DNA of 64,000 nucleotides from Variovorax sp. S12S4 (GTDB lineage Bacteria; Pseudomonadota; Gammaproteobacteria; Burkholderiales; Burkholderiaceae_C), in assembly GCF_023195515.1 (NCBI RefSeq), contig NZ_JALPKR020000002.1, positions 3,883,001 to 3,947,000 of the forward strand, given 5' to 3'. Under the pieces are notes generated by a model. It was not told the origin of the DNA. It worked only from the letters and a program-made list of their open reading frames with translations, and made no database searches. Shown here piece by piece: positions 16,153 through 24,431 of the stretch (positions are counted from its first letter, which is position 1; the number at the start of each line of letters is the position of its first letter). Position numbers and translations under genes: made by a program.

Positions 16153-16946
16153 TCAGAGCGCGCAGCTCTGCGTGCTGGTGGGCCCCGCACCCGGCGGCGC
16201 GTCGATGGGACTCGCGCTCCCGCCCAGCAAGTGGTAGTGCTTGCTGCCGAAGTTCCAGTGCGCCCCGTCCCACCAGAGGAAGTTGGTGATCACGCGCTGG
16301 TTCATCGGCATCGCCGGCGGCGGCAGTGCGAACGGGTAGTTGTTGGGGTTGTAGTTGCGGACGATGGGCGCTGCGGCCCAGGCGGCTGGTACCGGCCCCG
16401 GCTGCACGGCGTCGACATAGGCTGCAAAGTGAATGACGTAGTTGCCCGCGTGCAGCGCCGCCAGGCTGCGGTGCGAGGGGTCGTGCAACACGCGCCAGTG
16501 GCCGGCCGCCAAGGCTGGTGCGGCCGGGTCGACGGCGTTGGCCACGAAGAGGGCGCACCCGTTCATGCCGGTGGTGAACAGCAGGTGCGCGTCGGCCGGG
16601 CCGGGCGCGATAGGGATGTCCACATAGGGCAACGCGTTCAACGCCACGCCGCCAATGCCGGCATGGCAGTAGTACGCGTCGAGCGTGGCGAGCGGCGCCA
16701 GGGGCGGCTGCGGCACCACGCCACCCGGGGGCACGGCGGCCGGCTGCATGCGCAGCCGCGGCAGGCTGCCAGGCGCCGGCGCCACACCGGGTGCGCCGGT
16801 GCTCAGGGTGAAACGCGAGCGCTGGTTGTTCACCGGCGGGAAGGCCCCGCCCGGCATGTTCTGTCCGATCTGGTCCAACACGATCGGTGACCCGGCGATG
16901 AAGGTCAGGGGTTGGCGAGGAAGGTCGCCGCATTGTCGATGGCCAT
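16153..16946 (-). CDS. Hypothetical 264-residue protein of the GH25 cluster (frameshifted)
   Basis: ATG at 16946 gives MAIDNAATFLANP, then a stop unless one base is restored in the G run at 16908-16911 (plus strand). The repaired frame continues LTFIAGSPIVLDQIGQNMPG. A proline-rich stretch follows near 45-85. The C-terminal half is beta-rich and has LLFTTGMNGCALFVAN and HWRVLHDPSHRS, a Cys strand followed by a His strand, then NFLWWDGAHWNFGSKHYHLL. The Cys/His layout loosely recalls CNF-type deamidases, but this is speculation. Repaired length 265 codons. Confidence 0.6.
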
Positions 16947-16972
16947 GGCATTCTCCTGGTTGATGGGGCCGC

Positions 16973-17338
16973 TCAGGGCACGGAGCCCGTGACGTTCCAG
17001 ATGGTGCCGCTGTCGAGGCTCTGGTTCAGCGCCGAGATGGCGGCGGCGGCCCCGCCCCTCTGGTTGGCGGCGTCGCCCATCGCCTGGATCGACCCGGCGA
17101 CGAGTGCGCACGCGGCCGTGCTGTTGCCGATCTGCACCTGCAGGTTCGCGACGCCCGCGGCGTTGTGCCCCTGCATGTCGAGGCGGGCCACGCCCACGGT
17201 ATGGAGCGTGCCCGGCCCGCGTCCCAGGTCCGCGAACACGAGTTGGGCGATCACGTCCTGGCAGGCATTTCGCTGGGCGGCATTGGGAACGATGATGCCG
17301 GCGATGGGGTTGCCGCTGTTGGCTTTGACGATGGGCAT
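16973..17338 (-). CDS. Hypothetical 121-residue protein of the GH25 cluster
   Basis: MPIVKANSGNPIAGIIVPNA opens a small alanine- and glycine-rich protein without signal peptide. FADLGRGPGTLHTVGVARLD in the middle looks like paired strands; the second half is helical (SIQAMGDAANQRGGAAAAIS). No family recognised. It sits 43 bases after the 499-residue gene and 26 bases before the 264-residue gene, so an operon is likely. Confidence 0.6.
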   Translation of the reverse strand: MPIVKANSGNPIAGIIVPNAAQRNACQDVIAQLVFADLGRGPGTLHTVGVARLDMQGHNAAGVANLQVQIGNSTAACALVAGSIQAMGDAANQRGGAAAAISALNQSLDSGTIWNVTGSVP

Positions 17339-17381
17339 GATTTGTCCTTTCTGGTCGACTGATGAAATGGGGGATAGGCGC

Positions 17382-18881
17382 TCAGGCTGTCGCCGCCTCG
17401 GGCGCCGGCGCCGGCGCGGGCGCGGTGCCAGACGCAGCCGGCGTCGAGTCGTCGCCGGCGATCGCGAGGTAGCGGCCGGGGAAGTACTTGGCGACCCACA
17501 TCTGCGCGAGCTGCACGCGCGTGATCGGCTTGGTGTAGTACATGATCGGCACGCCGATGTTGCCGGCCAGGGCCTTGTTCACGTAGTCCTCGAAGGCGAC
17601 CATCATCGAGTTGGTGTCGATGATGTTGTTCTGCGAGTTGTCGATGTCGTTCAAGGCCGACAGCGCCGCGGTCACCTTGGCGTTCTGCATCGCCACGAAC
17701 TGGCCGCCGGTGCGGGCCGCATTGGCCGAGGCATCGACCGAGTCCTGGTCCGCGGCCGTGGCGTTCTGCAGCTTGGCCAGCGCGGCCATGCTGGTGGCGC
17801 CGTCGCTGTCGACGAAGCCCTTGACGCTCATCTGCACCTGGTTCGACTTGATCGAAGGGATCGAGCCCATTGCGACCAGGGTGCAATGCGAAGTGATGTT
17901 CTGCGCGCTCAGCAGGTTCTTCGCATCGTTGGAGAAGCTGTTCTCCACGCCGAAGCCGCCCTGTTCGTCGGCGAACCAGCCGCCGATCTTGAACGAGGTC
18001 TGCAACTTGCTGGCGACCGAGTACATGTCCTCGCTGGAGTCGGTGGTGGTGGTGTTGAGCACGTGCACCATGCCGATGAAGCAGGAGCCGTAGACGGCGC
18101 CCGAGAGCAGGGTCAGGCACTTGTCCTGGTCTTTTTCCACCTGCTTGGCGATGGTGGCCAGCGCCGAGGCCGTAGAGGTGTCGATGAAGAGATCCGGGTG
18201 GCAGACATTCCAGACCCGGATGGCCTTGTCGACGTCGATGATGAAGGGGGCCAGCAGCTGCGCGTTCTTGTGGGTGCAGGTGGCGCTGATCACCAGCGTG
18301 CCGACGATGTCGTGACGCTGGTGCTGGCTGTTGGTCTGGCTCTGCGCGGCCGTGCTCGCGGCGCCGGAGATGGAGTCGCCGAGCCACGATGTTTCGTCGC
18401 TGACGAAAGAGGCGATGGTCGCAGCATGGGTCTGGCTGCTCTGCGCATTCTTGTCGAAGGCGAAGTACTGGACGTTCATCTTCATCGAGTCGGCCGAAAT
18501 CGGCAGCGACTTGATCTGCGTGCGGTTGTAGTCGATCGGGCTCTCGGGCCCCGAGCCCACTGCCTTGATCTTGCGCTTGAGCGGCAGGATGTCCTGCTCG
18601 GACTGGATCTTGGCCTTGCTGTATTCCACCGCGGCGGCCGTGATCTGCTTGTTGACCTCGCCGCGCTGCTTGGCCATGTCGGAGGTGTCCACGTCCATGT
18701 CCATCAACTCCTGGATGGTCATGTCGAAGCTGCGGCGCAGGGTGATCAGGTCATTGAGGTGATCCTCGGCATCGTCCGCCGGGCTTTGCTTGGCCGCGAT
18801 CTGCGAAAGCAGATCGAGCCGCTCCTGCGTCACGAGGTTGCCGAGCGCGAGGGTCGGGTCGTAGGGAATGGTGGAAGGCAT
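17382..18881 (-). CDS. Hypothetical 499-residue protein, first gene of the GH25 cluster
   Basis: No signal peptide and no membrane segment. Residues 1-110 are helical (LVTQERLDLLSQIAAKQS, DMTIQELMDMDVDTSDMAKQ). A large middle domain alternates strands and helices: KMNVQYFAFDKNAQSSQTHA, DIVGTLVISATCTHKNAQLL, CFIGMVHVLNTTTTDSSEDM and ITSHCTLVAMGSIPSIKSNQ. The C-terminus carries GVPIMYYTKPITRVQLAQMW and an Ala/Pro tail. I recognise no domain. It is the promoter-proximal gene, expressed away from the repeat-rich divergent region. Confidence 0.65.
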   Translation of the reverse strand: MPSTIPYDPTLALGNLVTQERLDLLSQIAAKQSPADDAEDHLNDLITLRRSFDMTIQELMDMDVDTSDMAKQRGEVNKQITAAAVEYSKAKIQSEQDILPLKRKIKAVGSGPESPIDYNRTQIKSLPISADSMKMNVQYFAFDKNAQSSQTHAATIASFVSDETSWLGDSISGAASTAAQSQTNSQHQRHDIVGTLVISATCTHKNAQLLAPFIIDVDKAIRVWNVCHPDLFIDTSTASALATIAKQVEKDQDKCLTLLSGAVYGSCFIGMVHVLNTTTTDSSEDMYSVASKLQTSFKIGGWFADEQGGFGVENSFSNDAKNLLSAQNITSHCTLVAMGSIPSIKSNQVQMSVKGFVDSDGATSMAALAKLQNATAADQDSVDASANAARTGGQFVAMQNAKVTAALSALNDIDNSQNNIIDTNSMMVAFEDYVNKALAGNIGVPIMYYTKPITRVQLAQMWVAKYFPGRYLAIAGDDSTPAASGTAPAPAPAPEAATA

Positions 18882-18960
18882 GGCGTTCTCCTGTTCGTCG
18901 AGGTTGGTCGAGCACTGCGCTCGGTGGTTGGGGATCGATGAGCTGTTCGTGAAGTGATCG

Positions 18961-19008
18961 TAGGAACGGAGTGCTCTAAACGGTTTAAAGTGTTGCTAAA
19001 CGTTCCTA
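18961..19008. promoter_or_regulatory. Candidate operator between divergent operons
   Basis: TAGGAACG at 18961-18968 and CGTTCCTA at 19001-19008 are perfect inverted repeats. Between them CTAAACG occurs at 18976-18982 and, overlapping the right arm, at 18996-19002, a 20-base spacing of two helix turns. TAAACGGTTTA at 18977-18987 is itself nearly palindromic. The 268-base gap between 18881 and 19150 must hold the promoters of both operons. Confidence 0.5.
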
Positions 19009-19149
19009 AAGGGTTCGCACCTGCATGCCGCAAATGCGGCGGTGCTCGTGACGAAACCCATTCGATCGATCAGGCAGGGAGTCGTCTTTCGTTGTCAGCC
19101 AGGTCGCCTCGCCAGGGGCGCCAAGGCGCGACCGCACCAGGAGCTTTCA

Positions 19150-20681
19150 ATGGCCGCCTTGCGTCACGTTTGCATTTCCGATTTGCATCTGGGTGCCGAC
19201 TACAGCCTGCTCACCGGGATCGACGGTGCGGGTCATGTGGAGCCGGGAGCGCGTTGCGAAACCCTGGTCGCGCTGATGGATGCGCTGGCTTCCACGCTGG
19301 CGCCGCTTTGCGACGACGAGCATCCAACGCTGGTGTTGCTCGGCGACGTGCTCGACATGGGCCTGTCGCCGATGAACACGGTGTCGCAGGCGTTCCGCAT
19401 GTTCCTGCGCGAACTGGCGCGCCTGCGCAACCAGGGACTGCGCCTGTCGCCGCGAATACGGGTGGTGCCAGGCAATCACGACCATCACCTGTGGCGCATG
19501 GCGCAAGACCAGATCTTCGTAAGCCGTGCGAGATCCGGCGCGAATGCCGACATGCCGCAGATGACGACGCTGATGGATGCGCCGGGTCGCTCGTGGCCGA
19601 GCTGCGAGTTGCTCGCCGCGCTGGCGGGCACCGAGCCGGGGCTGGGCGACCTCAGTTTCGAACTGGCCTATCCGAACTTCGGGTTGGTCGATGCGGCCCG
19701 GCGCCGTGCGGTGGTGCTGCACCATGGCCACTATGTGGACCCGATGTACCGCGCGATGTCGACCCTGGTCGAGCACCAGACGCCGCGGCCGCCCCATGCG
19801 CCGCCGCGGCCGTTGACCGTGGAGCAGATCGAGGCTCGCAACGGCGCGTGGGTGGACTTCCTCTGGTCCGATCTCGGCAACGCCGGTGCCGTGGGACTGG
19901 AGTCCGAGAAGCTCTATGAAATCATGCGCGACGCGGGCGCATCGCGGCGCTGGTCGCAGCATCTCGCACGATGGATCACCGAGCGCCTTGGCGACTCCTG
20001 GACGTTTCGGCCGTGATGCCGTTGATCCAGGGCGTCACCGTGCAGCAGGCCGTCAGCGGCGTGGTGGACGCCACGCTCGTCCGCGGCGCCGAAGCCCAGC
20101 GCGGAGACTACCGACGCTTGGTCACGCTCGACGACGCCGCTCAACTGCGGTGGTACCTCGGGGGCGCGGTGACGACGCAGTTGAAGAGCGAGGGCATCGA
20201 TCCGCGGGACATGGACCTGCGCTTCGTCTATGGCCACACGCACAAGCCCTTCCAGGACGAGCTGCCCGTGCCCGGGCTGGCGCGTCCGGTGAAGGTCTAC
20301 AACACGGGCGGCTGGGTGATGGATCAACCCACGATGACGAGCCCGCAGGGCGCGGCCATCGTGCTGATCGATGGCGATCTCAACCTCGCGTCGCTGCGGC
20401 TGTTCAATGATCCGGTTCACGGTGCCAGCCCTGCCGTTCACGCTGCTGGCACGGGGACTCCCAGCGACCGTGACAACCCCTTGGTGCTTGCGCTCGATCA
20501 GGCCGTGGCGCATCACGCCGGCGATTGGGAGCACTTCACCCGTTGCGCGGTGGCCGCTGCACAGCGCCACGCGCGTGAATTGCTGGACGAGTTCTTCGAC
20601 CCGTCGGCATGCGGTGGCGATACCGGCCCGTCGCGACAGCACGCTCGGCCACCGGTGGCTGTGAACGGAGGCTCCGCATGA
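19150..20681 (+). CDS. Metallophosphoesterase (frameshifted)
   Basis: 510 residues from ATG at 19150 after one base is restored, most simply in the TTT run at 20005-20007. Calcineurin-type motifs appear in order: ISDLHLGADY (D-x-H) near 10, LLGDVLDMG (GDxxD) near 74, VVPGNHDHH (GNHD) near 117, VLHHGHYVD (GH) near 195, and after the shift FVYGHTHKPF (GHTH) near 360. All metal ligands are present. Proline-rich and helical inserts make it longer than usual. The substrate may be a phosphodiester or a phospholipid. It overlaps the next gene by ATGA. Confidence 0.85.
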
Positions 20682-23600
20682 ACGGCTACCAGACCATCTC
20701 GCGTCCGCTCACCGAGATCGGTGGCAGCTATGACGTGGTCGTCGTGGGCTCCGGCTATGGGGGCGCCATTGCGGCCTCCCGGCTGGCGCGTGCGGGCCAA
20801 ACCGTCTGTGTCCTGGAGCGCGGACGCGAGATCGCGCCCGGGCACTACCCCAACGACCTGAACAGTGCACAGGCCGATCTGCAGATGGACGGCCCGCGCG
20901 GCAGACTGGGGCCGCGCGATGGCCTGTTCGATCTGCGCATGAACGACGACATGCTGGCGATGGTGGGCTGCGGACTGGGGGCACCTCGCTCATCAATGCC
21001 AATGTCGCGCTGGAAATGGACCCGCGGCTGTTCGACGACCCGGCATGGCCCGCGCTGTTCCGCACCGAACCTGGCGTGCTGGAGCCCTATGCGCAGCGCG
21101 TGCGCTCCGTGCTCGATGTGCAACCCTACCCCGAAGAGGCACCCGTTCTCAACAAGATGCGGGCGTTGCAACAGTCAGCGCAGGCGCTGCGGCGTCCGTT
21201 CCGCCGTGCGCCTCTCGCGGTCAATTTCAAGGACCAGCTGAATCCCTTCGGGGTGCCACAGCCGGCGTGCAACAACTGCGGCGACTGCACCAGCGGCTGC
21301 AACGTGGGCGCGAAGAACACAACGCTGATGAACTACCTGCCCGATGCGTGCCGTCACGGCGCGCAGGTGTTCACCGGCGCGCTCATCACGCACCTGGAAC
21401 GGGAGGGCACGCGTTGGCGTGTGCATTTCGAGGCGATCTCGCTGCGTGCGGCACGCGCGGGACTGCCATCCGAGCCCGTCTCGGCCGGCAGCGTCCTGGC
21501 CGACATCGTGATGCTGGGCGCGGGGGCGCTGGGTTCGACGGAGATCCTGTTGCGGTCCAAGGCGCGTGGGCTTGCGTTGTCGGATCGCGTCGGCAGCTCT
21601 TTCTCGGGCAACGGCGACGTGCTCGCGCTCGGGTACGACAACTTCTGGCGAACCGGCGAACCGGGTCCGAATGGCGAATGCCAACCCGTCCCGGTCTACG
21701 GCATCGGCGCGGGCAGCAACAAGCTGCAGCCCGAGCAAATGCCCGGCCCATGCATCACCGGCGTGATCGATGCGCGCCGCGAAAAGAATCCGCGCGAGGG
21801 CCTGGTGATCGAGGAAGGGGTGATTCCCGGTGCGCTGGCGTCGCTGATGCCGCCGTTGCTTTTCGCGGCCAGCGCCATGGTCGGGGGCGAGACGCGATAC
21901 GGCGCCAGCGAGGCCGCCACGCGTCTCGAAAGCGCGCAGGCACTGGGCGACGTGGTGCAGAACCACCCCGACTCCCTCACCGAGCAGTCTTACATCGGCC
22001 CGGTCGCCCGCACGCAGACCTACCTGGTGATGAGCGTGGACGACGCCGGTGGCGAGCTCAAGCTGGTCGACGACCGTCTTCGCATCCACTGGCCGGATGC
22101 CGGCATGAGTTCCACCATCGCCAACGACCATCGTTGGCTGGCCGAGGCCAACGAAGCGGTGAAGGGTGTGTTCCTGCCCAATCCGCTGTGGAGCCATGCC
22201 CTGGGCCACAAGCTCATCACGGTTCACCCGCTGGGTGGCTGTGGAATGGCGGACGATGCGGAGCGTGGCGTGACCAACGCGGACGGGCAGGTCTATGCCG
22301 GCACCAGTGGCAGCGGGGTGCACGAGGGGCTTTATGTTTGCGACGGCTCCTTGCTGCCCGCGGCCGCGGGTGTGAACCCGCTGCTGACCATCGGCGCGCT
22401 GGCGGAACGCTGCTGCCAGCGCCTGTGCGACACGCGCGGCTGGACGCTGGATCTCACGCTGCCCGCTGCCCGGCCACTGCCTTGCACGACTGATGAAACG
22501 GTGGCGCCGGAGAGCGTCACATCCCTGCAGGTGCAAATGGAGGAGGGCGCCGAGGATCTGCTGAAGTCGGCGTTGCAGCACTTGAAAGAAGGTGCGATCG
22601 ACGCGGCGCGCAAGCTGTTGTCGCACTTGATCTCTGAGCACCCGGAGTACCTCAGCCCGAGCTTTCGGTTCACCGAGCGCATGCAGGGGTTCGTGAGCCT
22701 GGAATGCGAAGACGGCCTGGGCGAGGGCCTGTCGCCCAGGCTGGTCAGCCGCTACGAGCTGTCGGCCGCCTGGGGGCGTGCTGCCGGCCACGCGCTGGAC
22801 TTCGAGCTCACCATTCGCACCGAGGACCTCTACCGCATGATCAGCGATTCTTTGCACGAGGCGCAGATCACCGGACAAGTGACCTGCGCGGCGCTGAGCC
22901 CCACGCCCATGCAGGTGCAAAGCGGCCATTTCCGACTGCTGCCTCCTGCGCCGGAAACGGTGGAGACCTGGACCATGCGCTACGAGATGACCCTTGTGCG
23001 GCCGGACGCCACACCGCTGCGCTTTGCAGGCTCCAAATGGCTGCACCAGCAGCCCGGGTCCTCGCCGTGGACCGACCTCACCACGCTTTTCGTGGACATC
23101 GATGAAGCGGGTCCCACGCCGCGCCGGATCGCGCAGGGCATTCTTTCGCTGGGCCTGGAGGATCTCGTCTGGCAAGCCACCACGCTGTCGACGAGCCCGC
23201 CGCACGATCTCGATGGGTACCTCGAGAATCTGCTTCCGGAAGCCAGATCGGCCATCGATCGCGCCTATCTGGCCAAGTTCGCCGGATTCTTCGGCCGCAC
23301 CGTGTTTCGTGCTTACGGCGGATTGTTGTCGGATCTGGCGGCGGCCACGACAGCATCGACATCGCCCGCACCCCCGATCTCCTCGCGACGCATCCCTAGG
23401 CTTCCGGCCGCGCAGGTGTTTCCGCTGGACCTGGCCCATGGCGTGGTGCTGCGGCTCACCCGCTACCAGGCGGGCTCCAAGGGACCGGTGATCCTCGCTG
23501 CTGGCGTGGCGATGCGGGCCTCATCCTGGACGGTCACGACGACATCGGAAAGCCTGGCCGAGGCGCTGTGTGCCCAGGGCTACGACGTCTGGCTTTTCGA

Positions 23601-24431
23601 CTACCGTGGCAGCCCCGACGCCGTGGGCTCGCAACAAAGCTTCTGCATCGACGACATCGCGCGCACCGACTGGCCGGCTGCGGTGGACTTCGTGCGCCGT
23701 GCGACCCGTGCGGACACGGTGCAGGTGGTGGGGCATTGCGTCGGTTCGATGAGCGTCCTGATGGCGCTGCTGGACGGACTGCGGGGCGTGCGCTCGGTGG
23801 TTTCTTCACAAGTCACGCTGCACCCGATGACCTATTGGCTCAACCAGGCCAAGGCCGACATCGGCCTGGAGCGCTTGCTGGAGCACGGTCGGCAGCTTGG
23901 CGGCCTCTTCTCCCCGGTGCCGGGCACGACGCAGGCAGACCGCGAGGTGGACGTCATGGCCTGGAGTGTGCCGGTGCCGCGGGGGAGACCTGTAAGAGCC
24001 CGGTGTGCAAACGGATCAATGCATTCTTCGGACCGGTGGTCCTGCATGAACATCTGAATGAGGGAACGCATTTCGCCATGGGCGAGATGTTCGGCCCCAT
24101 CTCCCTGTCCGTCTTCGACCAGCTCGCGCTGATCATGCAGCGCGGACGCGTGGTCGACGCGCAGGGCGGCGACACCTATCTCACGGCCGACAAGGCGCGA
24201 CGCATGGCCCTGCCCATCAGCTTCATGTCCGGTGGGTTGAATACCTTGTTCAACCCCGAATCGTCGCTTCGCACCGAGGCCTGGCTTGCGCAGCACAACG
24301 GGCCGCAGTGGTACCGGCGCCGTGTGATGGAGCGCTACGGCCACCTGGACAATTTCGTCGGGCGCGACGCCGCGCGCGATGTCTACCCCTGGGTGTTGGC
24401 GGAGCTGGAGCGAGGAGACGCGTCGCCCTGA
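20678..24431 (+). CDS. GMC-type oxidoreductase fused to a PHA-synthase-like alpha/beta hydrolase (two frameshifts)
   Basis: 1,251 residues after one base is restored in each of the G runs at 20977-20981 and 23981-23985. The FAD-binding start is DVVVVGSGYGGAIAASRLAR. The oxidoreductase region has CNNCGDCTSGCNVGAKNT, GAGALGSTEILLRSKARG and the GMC end signature HPLGGCGMADDAERGVTNAD through LLPAAAGVNPLLTIGALAER. Residues about 500-850 are a linker and beta domain. The C-terminal hydrolase has VVGHCVGSMS, with cysteine at the nucleophile elbow as in PHA synthases. It resembles cholesterol-oxidase-like proteins acting on lipids or sterols, but substrate is unproved. It is coupled to the phosphoesterase. 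Confidence 0.8.

Noticed and set aside
16989..18941. 650-codon plus-strand frame opposite the 499-residue gene
   Set aside because: Compositionally a shadow (Arg, Gly and His repeats); the minus-strand gene has normal composition and a good start.
21175..23439. 754-codon minus-strand frame opposite the GMC fusion gene
   Set aside because: Antisense shadow; composition dominated by Arg, Gln and His with no domain.
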